This document shows positions 1 to 9,664 of a stretch of 64,000 bases of DNA, piece by piece (within the stretch, counting starts at the first letter, position 1; every line of letters begins with the position of its first letter). Under the pieces are notes generated by a model, which had not been told where the DNA came from, did no database searches, and saw only the letters and a program-made list of their open reading frames with translations. Origin of the DNA: Neorhizobium sp. (GTDB taxonomy: Bacteria > Pseudomonadota > Alphaproteobacteria > Rhizobiales > Rhizobiaceae); contig JAPWKC010000003.1 in assembly GCA_028283725.1 (NCBI GenBank), positions 620,001 to 684,000 on the forward strand, given 5' to 3'. The translations under genes were made by a program, and so were the position numbers.

Positions 1-1107
1 GTGCGCGGCGCGCGAAAAAAGGCCGATAAAGGCGAACTCCGCTTCGGCACGATCGATACGTTTCTCATCCACCGGCTGACCGGCGGGCGCAGCTTCGTCA
101 CCGATGCGACCAATGCGTCGCGTACACTTCTTTTCGATATCCGCAAGAACCGCTGGGATGCGGATCTCTGCGATATCCTGCAGGTGCCGGCGTCGATGCT
201 GCCGCAGGTGAAGGATTGCGCCGCCGATTTCGGCATCACCGACAAGGCGTTGTTCGGCGCGGAAATCCCGATCCTCGGGGTTGCCGGCGATCAGCAGGCG
301 GCAACGATCGGGCAGGCGTGCTTTTCGCCCGGCATGGTCAAGTCCACCTACGGCACGGGGTGCTTTGCGGTTCTGAATACGGGCAAGGATCTGGTGCGCT
401 CGAAGAACCGGCTGCTGACGACAATCGCCTACCGGATGGGCGGCAAGACCACCTATGCGCTCGAAGGCTCGATCTTCATCGCAGGCGCTGCCGTGCAATG
501 GCTGCGCGACGGGCTGAAGATCATCGACAAGGCCTCGCAAACGGGCGAACTGGCAGAAAAGGCCGATCCGCGGCAGTCGGTCTATCTCGTGCCGGCCTTT
601 ACCGGGCTTGGCGCACCGCATTGGGACGCAGAGGCGCGCGGTGCGCTGTTCGGCCTGACGCGGGCCACGGGCCCGGCGGAAATCTCCCGCGCGGCGCTCG
701 AAGCCGTCTGCTACCAGACCAACGATCTTCTCGAGGCGATGCGCAAGGATTGGCGGGCACGCGGTTCAAAGGCGACCGGTGGCAAAGCGGCCGGTGCCAA
801 GGCGGGCGGCGGTGGCGAGACCGTGCTGCGTGTCGATGGCGGCATGGTGGCATCGGACTGGACGATGCAGCGGCTTGCCGATCTTCTCGATGCACCGGTC
901 GACCGGCCGGTCATTCTGGAAACGACGGCACTCGGGGCCGCGTGGCTGGCCGGCTCGCGGGCCGGCGTGTGGCCGGACCAGCAAGCCTTTTCAGACCTCT
1001 GGGCGCGCGAAAAACGATTCGTGCCGGCAATGGAGCGGCGCACCCGTGCCGCCCTCGTTCGCGGCTGGCGCGATGCCGTTCGCCGCACGCTGACGCATCC
1101 TTCGTAA
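1..1107 (+). CDS. glpK: glycerol kinase, C-terminal part (5' end outside window)
   Basis: ATP-dependent phosphorylation of glycerol to glycerol 3-phosphate in the cytoplasm. The reading frame is already open at base 1 and begins inside the FGGY-type N-terminal domain ([20 protein letters not shown] is typical internal GlpK sequence), so about 130 residues are missing upstream. The C-terminal FGGY domain shows the GLGAPHWD and VDGGM motifs around the nucleotide site. A Gly/Ala/Lys-rich insertion ([13 protein letters not shown], about residues 260-272 of the visible part) before VLRVDGG is longer than in most GlpK proteins and may be a surface loop. Ends with TAA at 1105-1107. Family assignment is firm; only the completeness is limited by the window. 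Confidence 0.93.
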   Translation: MRGARKKADKGELRFGTIDTFLIHRLTGGRSFVTDATNASRTLLFDIRKNRWDADLCDILQVPASMLPQVKDCAADFGITDKALFGAEIPILGVAGDQQAATIGQACFSPGMVKSTYGTGCFAVLNTGKDLVRSKNRLLTTIAYRMGGKTTYALEGSIFIAGAAVQWLRDGLKIIDKASQTGELAEKADPRQSVYLVPAFTGLGAPHWDAEARGALFGLTRATGPAEISRAALEAVCYQTNDLLEAMRKDWRARGSKATGGKAAGAKAGGGGETVLRVDGGMVASDWTMQRLADLLDAPVDRPVILETTALGAAWLAGSRAGVWPDQQAFSDLWAREKRFVPAMERRTRAALVRGWRDAVRRTLTHPS

Positions 1108-1270
1108 TCCTATTCGCCCAGACCTCGGCCAGCCGCGAACCTGCGGAAAAGCCTCGCTTTTCTGCATGGGTCCCACAGCTTCCTGCGGGAAAAACAGGCA
1201 AAGCTGCAACCTTGCGGTTTCAAAATCGGGCGGCTTGGCCTATGGTCCGCGCACGTAACGAGGGAATATG

Positions 1271-2530
1271 ATGTTGAAGTCAGTGCGCGGCGGGATGTTT
1301 TTCCTGCTCATGACCCTTTGCCTTGCGGCAGGGGTCAGCAATGCCGAAGCGGGTTACGCCCATTTCATCTACGATGCCACCAACAAAAAAGTTCTCGCTT
1401 CGGAAAACGCCGACGAGCTCAATCACCCGGCATCGCTCACCAAGATGATGACGCTCTACCTGACCTTCGAGACGCTGCGCGCCGGCAAGATCCGTTGGGA
1501 CGATACCGTGATGATGACGCCGAATGCGGCGTCGAAAAGCCCCACCAAGCTCGGCCTTCCCGCCGGCCAGACGATCACCGTGCGCGAGGCCGTGCTTGCG
1601 ATGATCGTACGCTCGGCCAATGACGCCGCCGCCGCGATGGGCGATTTCCTCGGCGGCGACGAGGAGCGGTTCGCCGGCGTGATGACGGCGCGGGCGCGCC
1701 AGCTCGGCATGAACGGCACGGTGTTCCGCAACGCTTCGGGCCTGCCCGACGACGCACAGGTCACGACCGCCCATGACATGGCGGTGCTGTCGCTGGCGCT
1801 GGTGCAGAATTTCCCCAAGGAATATGCGCTGTTTTCCTCGCCCAACATGGAATTTCGTGGCAAGCGCCTGCGCGGCCATAACAACCTGATGTACCGCTAT
1901 CCCGGCATGGACGGGATCAAGACCGGCTTCACCAATGCCTCCGGCTTCAATATCGCCAGTGCCGTCACCGTCGACGGCCGCCGTATCATCGGCGTCGTCA
2001 TGGGCGGCAAGACCGCCCGCAAGCGCGACGACCAGATGGCGGCGCTGCTCGACCAGTTCGTGCGCCCTTCAGCGCCGTCCGGCGATGCGATGGCAGCGGT
2101 CGACCGTGCCAAGCGGCCGGCCGGCGGGCAGATGACGGTGGATGCTTCCGGCCAGCCGCTCGCGTTTGCGGGCTCGGGTGCCGGTTCGGGTGCCGGCTCC
2201 AATGCGCGCCAGCAGGTGTTGCTCGGCGCCAATGCGCCGGCGCGTCCGGCGACCACCAATCTCTACGCGGCGCCGCAGCAGCCGGTCGGCCCGATCTGGC
2301 GTATCCAGATTGCCGCCGGTGCAAGCCGCGATCAGGCATCGGCCACGCTCAACAAGGCGATCCCGATGCTTTCGGCGTTCCAGCATCTGGCGCCGAGCGT
2401 CGAAAGCTATGCGGATGGCAAGCAGGAGCTGTTCCGCGCCCGCATCGTCGGTTTTGCCGACAAGCAGGTGGCGGCGCAGGCCTGCGCCCAGCTGCAGTCG
2501 AAATCCTTCAACTGCTTCGTGGTGCAGTAA
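1271..2530 (+). CDS. D-alanyl-D-alanine carboxypeptidase (S11 family) with C-terminal SPOR domain
   Basis: Penicillin-binding protein that trims the terminal D-Ala of peptidoglycan stem peptides in the periplasm. A signal peptide (residues 1-27) precedes the serine peptidase S11 domain with all three active-site motifs: SLTK at 55-58, SAN at 115-117 and KTG at 217-219. After a Gly/Ser/Ala linker made of a 12-bp tandem repeat (GSGA units near 2168-2203) comes a SPOR domain, about residues 340-419, that should bind denuded glycan at the septum. Two adjacent ATGs exist (1268 and 1271); the second is 5 nt from GAGGGA and is preferred. This DacF-like domain order is common in Rhizobiales. Confidence 0.9.
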   Translation: MLKSVRGGMFFLLMTLCLAAGVSNAEAGYAHFIYDATNKKVLASENADELNHPASLTKMMTLYLTFETLRAGKIRWDDTVMMTPNAASKSPTKLGLPAGQTITVREAVLAMIVRSANDAAAAMGDFLGGDEERFAGVMTARARQLGMNGTVFRNASGLPDDAQVTTAHDMAVLSLALVQNFPKEYALFSSPNMEFRGKRLRGHNNLMYRYPGMDGIKTGFTNASGFNIASAVTVDGRRIIGVVMGGKTARKRDDQMAALLDQFVRPSAPSGDAMAAVDRAKRPAGGQMTVDASGQPLAFAGSGAGSGAGSNARQQVLLGANAPARPATTNLYAAPQQPVGPIWRIQIAAGASRDQASATLNKAIPMLSAFQHLAPSVESYADGKQELFRARIVGFADKQVAAQACAQLQSKSFNCFVVQ

Positions 2531-2554
2531 CACTTTGCCTGTCGCTGCGGGCGA

Positions 2555-3112
2555 TCACCGGATCGTTTCGCCGGGATAGACGCCCCAGAGCGATGCCTGA
2601 TCGACATAGCCGCTCAGGTTGTGCCTCATCAGCGTCGCTTCGCACCATGTGCCGTTACAGTGGCGAATGCCGAGGAGCACACGGGGCTGCAATGTGGCCA
2701 CCACGGTGGCACTCATATTCGGGTCGGAGCGCAGCGGCACCGGCTTCTTCAGCCAGGGGCCGATCACGGCGGTGCGATCTCCCGACAGAAGGGCTGCCGC
2801 CATCCAGCCGCTTGCCCCATCCATATCGCGCACGCGGCGCCAGTGGCCGTATTCCTCGGTGATTTCAAGCGGCAGGCCGCGGGCGGAATAGATGTAGGCG
2901 GTGGCGTAATCCGTCGACGGGCCGATGCGCATGCGCGCCTCGCGCGATTTCAGCGAAACGAAGCGCGGTACCGGAAAGCCGGTCTCGCGACCCTTTTTCG
3001 TCCAGGCGCTGTTGCCGGTGGGCGATGCCGGCTCGGCCTTCAGGTCGTGGCCGGCCAGAACCGGGATGATCACGGCAAGCGCTGCGAAAGTCGCAATAAT
3101 CAATTTTTTCAA
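2555..3112 (-). CDS. secreted SH3-domain protein
   Basis: Small exported protein of 185 residues with an N-terminal signal peptide (KKLIIATFAALAVIIPVLAG) and two bacterial SH3-like segments, the first around RFVSLKSREARMRIGPS (about 50-110) and the second around VPLRSDPNMSATVVATL (about 125-185). Such proteins are thought to bind cell-wall peptides; the substrate here is not known. The start codon read in this frame is TTG at 3112, with only a weak upstream purine stretch, but the KK-hydrophobic pattern immediately after it makes this start credible. It converges with the carboxypeptidase gene, 24 bp apart, another hint of a cell-wall role. Confidence 0.8.
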   Translation of the reverse strand: MKKLIIATFAALAVIIPVLAGHDLKAEPASPTGNSAWTKKGRETGFPVPRFVSLKSREARMRIGPSTDYATAYIYSARGLPLEITEEYGHWRRVRDMDGASGWMAAALLSGDRTAVIGPWLKKPVPLRSDPNMSATVVATLQPRVLLGIRHCNGTWCEATLMRHNLSGYVDQASLWGVYPGETIR

Positions 3113-3274
3113 TGCTTTAAATCCGCCGGCCTTGACGGCCCGTCATGGGCCGGCGGATATGCCGGATGGCCAGCATTGAAGGTGGCAAGGGTTAGCGGCG
3201 GGTTAACGACCGCGTTGCACGCGGACACGCCGTCTCACGAATGGGTGAGAAGGCGCCCGGCGCCTCTGCCGGTA

Positions 3275-3730
3275 TCAGCGCCAGGCGGCGAAGTCCCGCA
3301 TCAGGCCTTCATAGGCATCCATCGGCGGGAATTCAGGATATTTATGCGGGGCGCCGGTCTCGGCGAAGGCGAGCCTGTTCGACGTGTAGGTCTCGACGAA
3401 GGGCGCGTACCATGTGGCATCGTCCAGCATGGTCGGCCGAACGTTGATGAAGAAATCCATGCCTTCCATCCGCGAGAAGATCCAGCTCTTGCAATAGTCG
3501 CAGTGATAGTGGTGGACGTCCTCCCCATGCATGCCGCCGATGAAAGGTTTTCCGGATATCACCTCGAAGCCGTCGGAGGGGATGGCGGCGGAGCAGGAAT
3601 AGGCGGACGCGCTCATCTTCTGGCAGCCGCTGCAATGGCAGGCCATGGTGATCAACGGCGGTTTGCTGATGCGGATACGGATTGCGCCGCAGCGGCAGGA
3701 GCCGTCGAGCGGCAGGGTCGGCATTGGCAT
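3275..3730 (-). CDS. GFA-family glutathione-dependent formaldehyde-activating enzyme-like protein
   Basis: Protein of 151 residues with the zinc-binding cysteine pattern of the GFA (CENP-V/GFA) fold: CRCGA near the N-terminus, CHCSGCQ about 20 residues later, and a CDYCKSW stretch further on. The founding member binds glutathione and formaldehyde, but most paralogues have no proven substrate, so only the fold is claimed. The start at 3730 is chosen because GGAGAA lies just upstream; an open frame continues 39 codons further but contains no better signal. A second GFA paralogue lies at 36732-37154 in this window. It stands alone on the minus strand between the SH3 gene and an MFS transporter. 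Confidence 0.82.
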   Translation of the reverse strand: MPMPTLPLDGSCRCGAIRIRISKPPLITMACHCSGCQKMSASAYSCSAAIPSDGFEVISGKPFIGGMHGEDVHHYHCDYCKSWIFSRMEGMDFFINVRPTMLDDATWYAPFVETYTSNRLAFAETGAPHKYPEFPPMDAYEGLMRDFAAWR

Positions 3731-3871
3731 ATGGTTCTCCTCGGAATTGACGATCGAGGATATAGGGCGTCTGCCGTGGTTGTCAGGATGAGGCGAGGGG
3801 GAGAAAAGGCTGCCCGGCGGGAGGCCGGGACGCGCCATTCTCGTCATCCGCTGGTCGTCACGCGGTCGTCG

Positions 3872-5314
3872 CTACGCCTCGGAGAGGTCGGTCCTGCGCT
3901 GCACCGAGAGCGCAAGCACGAGGCCAAGGGCGGCGGCGACCGTGCCGAGCATGAAGACCACCGAATAGCCGGCGCGGTCGATCATCAGGCCGACCACCGG
4001 GCCGGTCAGGCCGTAGGCCAGATCCTGAAAGGCCGAGAAGGCGCCGAGCGCCGTGCCGCGCAGGTGTTGCGGCACCCGGTGGACGACGTCGCGGCCCATG
4101 GCCGGAAAGATCATCGAGCAGCCGAGGCCGGTCATGAAGGCGCCGAGAAGGGCAAGGCCCGGCGATTGCGCCTGCCAGATAACGAGCTGCCCGAGCGTTT
4201 CGACAACGAGCGAGCCGATCGCCACCGGAAGCCCGCCGAGCTTGTCCGGCAGATGGCCGAAAAGGAAGCGGACCAGCACGAAGCCGACGCCGAAGGCGGT
4301 GAGGCCGAGGCCGGCATTATCCCAGCCGCGGGCGCCGAAATAGAGGGAGAAGAAGGCGCCAAGCCCGGCAAAGCCTATGCCTTGCAGGCAGACGATGGCG
4401 CCCTGCCGCCAGATCCGGCCGATCACCTCGATCATCGGCGGGCGGGCAGCATGCGGATTGCCGGCGACGCCGGTGATTTTCCAGATCGCCAGAAGGCCGA
4501 GAAGCGGAAGAATGGCGCTTGCCAGCATCAGGCCGGAAAAGCCGAGATGGTCCGAGAGGATCAGGCCGATCGGAGCGCCGATCGCAAAGGCGCCGTAGAG
4601 CGCAGCGCCAACCATCGCCAGGACCTTGCCGGAACGGGCCGGGCCGACGATGCCGATGCCCCAGGCAATCACGCCGACGGCGGTCATGCTTTCGCCCAAT
4701 CCGATGACGAGGCGGCCGAAGACGAGCAGCGCGAATGCGATGGAGACAGGAAGGCCGGGCAAGCCCGCCGCAAGGCAGATCGCCGAGCCGAGCGCATAGG
4801 CGACGAGGCCGCGTGCCATGGACAGTTTTGCGCCGCGCTTGTCCGACACGCCGCCGGCATAGCCGCGGGTGACGATGGTCGACAGGAAGGCGATGCCCAC
4901 CGCCGTGCCCGCCAGCGCATTGCTCAAACCGAGATCGTGGACGACGAAGACGGGTACGACCGGCAGCGCCATGGCGACGGTGAGGTATGAGACGAACAGG
5001 ATGACGGCCAGAACATAGAGCCGCGTCATGGCAGCAGGTGCTGCCGGCTGGGTGTTCGGGGCCTGTATGCTCGGGGGCTGCAGGCCTTGGGGCCTGGAGG
5101 TTGTCGGCCGGGTGATCGTGGCCTGTGTGGGGGTGGCCTGTGTGGATGTGGCCTGTTTGGATGTGGTTTGGCCGGAAGGCGAATGGCCTTCATCCTGCAT
5201 TGCCGATGCGGTATCTGCCGTTGAACCGGGGTCGAGCGGGGATGTGTCGGGCGAGGCAGCCGTCGATCGGGAGGAGGCTGCCGGGGGAGAAGACGAAGGG
5301 ATCTGCGGGGGCAT
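3872..5314 (-). CDS. major facilitator superfamily transporter with long low-complexity N-terminus
   Basis: Twelve-helix MFS protein; the transport core begins at MTRLYVLAVILFV (residue 96) and carries the typical loop 2-3 motif (GGVSDKRGAKLS) and a helix-4 RLVIGLGES segment. Resembles drug or sugar-efflux families, substrate unknown. The reading frame starts at ATG 5314 with a fair Shine-Dalgarno (GGAAAG), giving a 95-residue cytoplasmic extension rich in Pro, Thr, Ser and Gln that includes pentapeptide repeats such as TSTQA and TPTQA. A shorter product would begin at 5029, where the ribosome site is poor. The extension is encoded by a 15-bp minisatellite (5103-5177) and is probably a recent addition. 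Confidence 0.85.
   Translation of the reverse strand: MPPQIPSSSPPAASSRSTAASPDTSPLDPGSTADTASAMQDEGHSPSGQTTSKQATSTQATPTQATITRPTTSRPQGLQPPSIQAPNTQPAAPAAMTRLYVLAVILFVSYLTVAMALPVVPVFVVHDLGLSNALAGTAVGIAFLSTIVTRGYAGGVSDKRGAKLSMARGLVAYALGSAICLAAGLPGLPVSIAFALLVFGRLVIGLGESMTAVGVIAWGIGIVGPARSGKVLAMVGAALYGAFAIGAPIGLILSDHLGFSGLMLASAILPLLGLLAIWKITGVAGNPHAARPPMIEVIGRIWRQGAIVCLQGIGFAGLGAFFSLYFGARGWDNAGLGLTAFGVGFVLVRFLFGHLPDKLGGLPVAIGSLVVETLGQLVIWQAQSPGLALLGAFMTGLGCSMIFPAMGRDVVHRVPQHLRGTALGAFSAFQDLAYGLTGPVVGLMIDRAGYSVVFMLGTVAAALGLVLALSVQRRTDLSEA
5103..5177. repeat. 15-bp tandem repeat inside MFS N-terminal extension
   Basis: About four units of a GTGGCCTGTGTGGAT-like 15-mer (5118-5132, 5133-5147 and 5148-5162 are clearest). 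Read on the minus strand it encodes five-residue units of the type T-x-T-Q-A. Unit length keeps the frame. Confidence 0.75.
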
Positions 5315-5628
5315 GTCGAGCTTTCCACGCTTGCCCCGTCTACGGAGCGGCTTGCGTGAGACAGGCGCACTCCGACCGCAAACGGGATCGTTGAGTGCGT
5401 TGCATGACGTTAGACGCTTACGGCCCGCCGGATGCGGCGGACCCTTGCTGAATAGGGGGAGGCGAATGGGGTGTCAAGCTTCCGCTCGCGACGTTTGGCC
5501 GTATCAAGTTCCGGCGTCATCAGGTTTTGGCTCCTCACATCCGGGCATCGTCACAAGCAGGATTGTCTCAAGATACGGTCTGCGGCATGACTGTCAGACG
5601 AAAGCGCCGACGGATCGGGAGGATGCGG

Positions 5629-6054
5629 ATGACGGATGCGAACGGGCTGGGTGAACGCAGCGGCGGTGACGATCCTGCACCTAAGGATCTGATCGACCGG
5701 CGGATCGCCGAACTGGGTGACTGGCGCGGTGAGACACTTTCACGGATGCGGGCGCTCATCCATGCCGCCGATCCCAATGTGATCGAGGAATGGAAATGGC
5801 GCGGCGTGCCGGTGTTTTCCGATCACGGCATTCTGTGCACCGGTGAGACCTACAAGGCAGTGGTGAAGCTCACCTTCCACAAGGGCGCTTTTCTCGATGA
5901 TCCCACAGGCCTGTTCAATGCCAGTCTCGATGGCAACCAGCGGCGGGCGATCGACATCGCAGACGGCGAGACGGTGGACGCGGAGGCGTTCAAGGCGCTG
6001 ATCCGCGCGGCTGTCGCACTCAATTCATCGAAGGGCAGGAAGATCAAGGCGTGA
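5629..6054 (+). CDS. DUF1801 (YdhG-like) domain protein
   Basis: Small soluble protein of 141 residues. The family signature is visible in IAELGDWRGETLSRMRALIHAADPNVIEEWKW (about 26-57, an expected helix followed by the EEWKW stretch) and VKLTFHKGAFLDDP. Structures of relatives show an alpha/beta fold of unknown biochemical role. ATG 5629 is preferred over the open frame starting at 5527 because GGGAGG lies six bases upstream. It is followed after 28 bp by an SRPBCC gene in the same direction; DUF1801 and AHSA1-like genes are frequent neighbours, suggesting a small two-gene operon, but no shared function can be named. Confidence 0.8.
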   Translation: MTDANGLGERSGGDDPAPKDLIDRRIAELGDWRGETLSRMRALIHAADPNVIEEWKWRGVPVFSDHGILCTGETYKAVVKLTFHKGAFLDDPTGLFNASLDGNQRRAIDIADGETVDAEAFKALIRAAVALNSSKGRKIKA

Positions 6055-6082
6055 GGCGCCATTTTCAAGGGAGACGACAGCC

Positions 6083-6568
6083 ATGAGCGACATTGCAACC
6101 ACAATAGACGAGCCGGCCTATGCGCTGACGCTTGTTCGCGAGATGAACGTAGCGGCGGAAAAGCTCTATCGTGCCTGGACCACCGGCGAACGGATGGGCG
6201 AGTGGTTCTGCCCCGAGCCCTGGCGGGTGACGGAGGCGGTGCTCGACGTGCGTGCCGGCGGCGCGAGCTATATCCTGATGGAAGGGCCGAACGGAGAAAA
6301 GGTCGCCAATCGCGGCGTCTATCTGGATGTCGTTGCGAACCGCAAGATCGTCTTTACCGATGCCTTCGTCGCGGCCTGGGTTCCTTCGGAAAAGCCGTTC
6401 ATGACCGGCATCATCACGTTCGAGGATCTGGGGTCGGGCCGCACGCGCTATACGGCGACAGCCGTCCACTGGACGGAGGAGGACATGAAGGCGCATGAGG
6501 CGATGGGTTTTCACGAGGGCTGGGGGATCGTTGCCGACCAGCTGGAGACCGTTGCCGCAACTTTTTAG
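6083..6568 (+). CDS. SRPBCC (AHSA1-like) family protein
   Basis: Protein of 161 residues with the START/Bet v1-like activator-of-Hsp90-homologue pattern: an N-terminal strand (TLVREMNVAAEKLYRAWT), the WFCPEPWRV turn, a central G-G-A-S-Y-I-L strand and the closing helix ending HEGWGIVADQLETV. These domains form a hydrophobic ligand cavity; the ligand is unknown. A strong ribosome site (AAGGGAG, 6069-6075) precedes the ATG. It is co-directional with the DUF1801 gene 28 bp upstream and probably co-transcribed. Downstream, 6569-6831 has no gene; it contains a nested inverted repeat (outer arms AGCCCAT/ATGGGCT at 6719-6761, inner TCGAAC/GTTCGA), perhaps a weak terminator. Confidence 0.85.
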   Translation: MSDIATTIDEPAYALTLVREMNVAAEKLYRAWTTGERMGEWFCPEPWRVTEAVLDVRAGGASYILMEGPNGEKVANRGVYLDVVANRKIVFTDAFVAAWVPSEKPFMTGIITFEDLGSGRTRYTATAVHWTEEDMKAHEAMGFHEGWGIVADQLETVAATF

Positions 6569-6831
6569 CGGCAAGGCTTTCGACAAGCGTTTTCCGTGAC
6601 TTGTCGCCGGTTGCTGCGAACCTGATTCAGTGTCTGTCGAGGCTTGTTCGGCCGATCCGGGCGTGCGGGACAGGGTTTCACCGTTGACGAGGCGGGTCGT
6701 TTTTCCGTCGTCATCATCAGCCCATCCAAATCCTCGAACGGTTTGTTCGAAAGAATGGGCTTTGCGCATTCGCACCACCGTCTCTATCTGGGCTCCAGAA
6801 CGGACACGCGACGGCGCAAGGGGTGGCGATC

Positions 6832-7881
6832 ATGGAACTTGGACTGCACACATTCGGCGATATGGACCCGGCACCGCTCGATCGAGGCGCCGAAGGGGCG
6901 CGGCGGATCAAAAACCTCCTCGAGGAGATCGCGCTTGCAGACGAGGTGGGGCTCGACGTGTTCGGCGTGGGCGAACATCACCGCCCTGACTATGTCATCT
7001 CGTCGCCGGCGACCGTGCTTGCCGCCGCCGCCGCCCGGACGAAAAACATCCGGCTGACGAGCGCCGTCACGGTTCTTTCCTCCGACGATCCGGTCCGTGT
7101 GTTTCAGGAATTTGCGACCGTCGATCTCATCTCGGGCGGCCGGGCGGAGATCATGGCGGGGCGCGGCTCCTTCATTGAATCCTATCCGCTGTTCGGCCAT
7201 AACCTCAACGACTACGACGCGCTGTTTACCGAAAAGCTCGACCTGCTTCTGGCGATCCGCGACCAGGAGGTCGTGACATGGCAGGGCACGCAGCGGGCGG
7301 CCATCACCGGGCGCGGCGTCTATCCGCGGCCGGTGCAGGAGAAACTGCCTGTCTGGATCGCCGTCGGCGGGACGCCGCAATCGGTGGCGCGGGCGGGCTC
7401 GATGGGCCTGCCGCTCGCCGTCGCCATTATCGGCGGCGAATATCGGCGGTTTGCGCCCTTTTTCGAACTTTACCGCGATGCGGCCCGCCGCGCGGGACAG
7501 GATTCGAAGACATTGAAGACCAGCATCAACGTGCATGGCTTCATCGCCGACACGACGGAGGCTGCCGCCGACCAGTATTTCGGACCGCAGGCCGAGGTGA
7601 TGAACCGGCTTGGCCGCGAGCGCGGCTGGCCGCCGACGACACGGGCGCATTTCGATCAGGCCCGCAGCCCTTCCGGCAATCTCTTTCTCGGTTCGCCGGA
7701 ACAGGTGGCCGAAAAGATCGTTGCGGCTCACAGGGTGTTCGGCATGGACCGGTTCCTTTTGCAGATGGCGATCGGCATGATGCCGCATGAGCAGATCATG
7801 CGCGGTATCGAGCTTTACGGCACGAAGGTGGCGCCGCTGGTACGACGGGAGCTGGGAATCGAAACGAAGGCCGCATCCTGA
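6832..7881 (+). CDS. LLM-class flavin-dependent oxidoreductase
   Basis: Bacterial luciferase-like monooxygenase of 349 residues, expected to form an (alpha/beta)8 barrel that uses FMNH2. Family landmarks are the first strand [10 protein letters not shown], the GVGEHH motif near residue 45, the [17 protein letters not shown] segment, and the [10 protein letters not shown] stretch common in the group that also covers atypical, non-bioluminescent members. The natural substrate cannot be told from sequence. A GTG at 6823 is in frame, but ATG 6832 lies eight bases from AAGGGG and is chosen. It stands alone, 112 bp before a methionine aminopeptidase gene in the same direction. Confidence 0.88.
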   Translation: MELGLHTFGDMDPAPLDRGAEGARRIKNLLEEIALADEVGLDVFGVGEHHRPDYVISSPATVLAAAAARTKNIRLTSAVTVLSSDDPVRVFQEFATVDLISGGRAEIMAGRGSFIESYPLFGHNLNDYDALFTEKLDLLLAIRDQEVVTWQGTQRAAITGRGVYPRPVQEKLPVWIAVGGTPQSVARAGSMGLPLAVAIIGGEYRRFAPFFELYRDAARRAGQDSKTLKTSINVHGFIADTTEAAADQYFGPQAEVMNRLGRERGWPPTTRAHFDQARSPSGNLFLGSPEQVAEKIVAAHRVFGMDRFLLQMAIGMMPHEQIMRGIELYGTKVAPLVRRELGIETKAAS

Positions 7882-7993
7882 ACGGGTCAGGGGCGGGAAA
7901 GCGTCGCAAGCGGTCAGAAATCCGTTGACGGGGTCGGCTTATGGCGCGAAACCCCGGCCTTACCGGATTTGAGAAGACAGGATGTGACGGCCG

Positions 7994-8749
7994 ATGGTGA
8001 TTTCGAGCGAAGAGGAACTGGCGAAGCTGAAAGATATCGGCCGCCTCTGTGCCCGCGCCATGGACGCCATGGGCAAGGCACTCGAACCCGGCATCACCAC
8101 CCGCGAACTCGACGCGATCGGACGGCGCATCCTGGAAGATGGCGGGGCGCAATCGGCGCCCGAGCATGACTACAAGTTTCCCGGCGCCACCTGTATCAGC
8201 GTCAACGAGGAAGTGGCGCATGGTATTCCCGGCGACCGGGTGATCGCCGCCGGCGATCTCGTCAATATCGACGTATCGGCGCTGAAGGGCGGGTTTTACG
8301 GCGATACCGGCGCCTCGTTCGCGGTGCCGCCGGTCAAGCGCGAGATCGAGAAACTGTGCCGCGACGGGCGGCGGGCCATGTGGACCGGGTTGCAGCAGGT
8401 CAGAAGCGGCAAGCCGCTTGCCGGCATCGGCAATGCGATCGGCGCCTTTGCCAAGAAGAACCGTTACTCGCTGATCACCAATCTTTCGAGCCATGGTATC
8501 GGCCGCTCGCTGCACGAGGAGCCGAAGGAAATCCCGACATGGCCCGATGCCGACGAGACGCGGATCATGGAAGAGGGTTTGGTGTTTACCGTCGAGCCCT
8601 TCCTGTCGCTCGGTGCCGACTGGGCGGAAGACGGCGGCAACGGCGATCCGTGGACGCTCTACAGCGATCCCCGCGCACCGACCGTGCAATACGAGCACAC
8701 GATCGTGGTGACGCGCAACGGGCCGATCATCCTGACGCTTGCGGAGTAA
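7994..8749 (+). CDS. map: type I methionine aminopeptidase
   Basis: Removes the N-terminal Met from nascent proteins; 251 residues, the usual size for a bacterial type I enzyme without extension. The five metal ligands of the pita-bread fold are present in order: D93 (NIDVS), D104 (GDTGA), H167 (SHGIG), E201 (VEPF) and E234 (YEHT); H76 (VAHG) matches the substrate-binding histidine. Rhizobia often carry more than one map gene; from context alone it is not possible to say whether this is the housekeeping copy. The ribosome site before ATG 7994 is weak (GACGG). Confidence 0.92.
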   Translation: MVISSEEELAKLKDIGRLCARAMDAMGKALEPGITTRELDAIGRRILEDGGAQSAPEHDYKFPGATCISVNEEVAHGIPGDRVIAAGDLVNIDVSALKGGFYGDTGASFAVPPVKREIEKLCRDGRRAMWTGLQQVRSGKPLAGIGNAIGAFAKKNRYSLITNLSSHGIGRSLHEEPKEIPTWPDADETRIMEEGLVFTVEPFLSLGADWAEDGGNGDPWTLYSDPRAPTVQYEHTIVVTRNGPIILTLAE

Positions 8750-8842
8750 GGGGCCCGATCAAACGGGACGATCACAGGTAGCGAATGGGTGGACGAGTGA
8801 GGGGCACACGCTGTCTCGCATCTTGCCCCTCAGCCCAGATGA

Positions 8843-9529
8843 TTACGCCATCGACTTCAGCATCTCGACCAGCGCGTGGGCCGTGGCGGTGGAGGAGCCG
8901 GGGTTCTGGCCGGTGATCAGCAGGCCGTCCTGAACCGTGTAGGACTGCCAGTCGGCGGTCTTTTCGTAGCGGCCGCCCTTTTCCTTCAGCATATCCTCGA
9001 CGAGGAAAGGGACGATATCCGTCAGCTGCACGGCATCTTCTTCGCTGTTGGCAAAGCCGGTGACGTTCTTGCCGGCGACCAGCGGGTTGCCATCCGGCGC
9101 CTTGACGTCGCGCAGAACGCCAGGCGCATGGCAGACGAAGGCGACGGGCTTGCCATCGGCATACATCCCCTCGATCAGCGCGATCGAGTGGCTGTCGGCC
9201 ACGAGATCCCAGAGCGGGCCATGGCCGCCGGGATAGAAGACCGCGTCGACATCATCCTTCGAGACGTCCGACAGCCTGACCGTATTGGCCAGAACCGTGC
9301 GGGCTGCGGCATCGGCGTGGAAGCGGCGGGTCTCATCGGTCTGGAACGCGGGTTCGTCGCTCTTCGGGTCGAGCGGCGGCTGGCCGCCCTTGACCGAGGC
9401 GACCGTCACGTCGGCGCCGGCTTCCAGAAAGGCGTAATAGGGTGCTGCGAATTCCTCCAGCCAGAAACCGGTCTTCAGGCCGGTATTGCCCAGTTCGTCG
9501 TGGGAGGTGAGGACCATCAGGATCTTCAT
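8843..9529 (-). CDS. type 1 glutamine amidotransferase-like / DJ-1-PfpI family protein
   Basis: Protein of 228 residues of the Hsp31/DJ-1 branch. It has the nucleophile elbow FVCHAPGVL with Cys133, the upstream acidic pair E25/E26 and the GGHGPLWDL motif. Relatives are glyoxalase III-like or protein deglycase enzymes, or chaperones, acting against reactive carbonyls; the exact activity here is inferred only from family. The start at 9529 has AGGAAA six bases upstream. It is transcribed divergently from a LysR regulator whose gene starts 135 bp away, a layout that usually means the regulator controls it. Confidence 0.87.
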   Translation of the reverse strand: MKILMVLTSHDELGNTGLKTGFWLEEFAAPYYAFLEAGADVTVASVKGGQPPLDPKSDEPAFQTDETRRFHADAAARTVLANTVRLSDVSKDDVDAVFYPGGHGPLWDLVADSHSIALIEGMYADGKPVAFVCHAPGVLRDVKAPDGNPLVAGKNVTGFANSEEDAVQLTDIVPFLVEDMLKEKGGRYEKTADWQSYTVQDGLLITGQNPGSSTATAHALVEMLKSMA

Positions 9530-9632
9530 GTCGGTTTCCTTGCGAATGCTGTGTGCAGCCTTGCGATTGCCGCGGCTGCCTGAGACAGAGACACCATGCC
9601 TTCCCGGCAGAGATTTCTGAAATTTATTTTGT

Positions 9633-9655
9633 CTATTCGAGATATTCATGAATAG
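9633..9655. promoter_or_regulatory. candidate LysR operator between pfpI-like and lysR genes
   Basis: Interrupted palindrome CTATTC-N11-GAATAG sits in the 135-bp divergent spacer, nine bases before the lysR start. Its dyad with an 11-base spacer fits the size of LysR-type boxes. Inferred from position and symmetry only. Confidence 0.5.
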
Positions 9656-9664
9656 AATGTCTGC

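Noticed and set aside
2621..4990. A 789-residue + strand open frame across the SH3, GFA and MFS genes
   Set aside because: It lies antisense to three genes with clear families. Long stop-free antisense frames are expected in GC-rich DNA, and it shows no domain or ribosome site.
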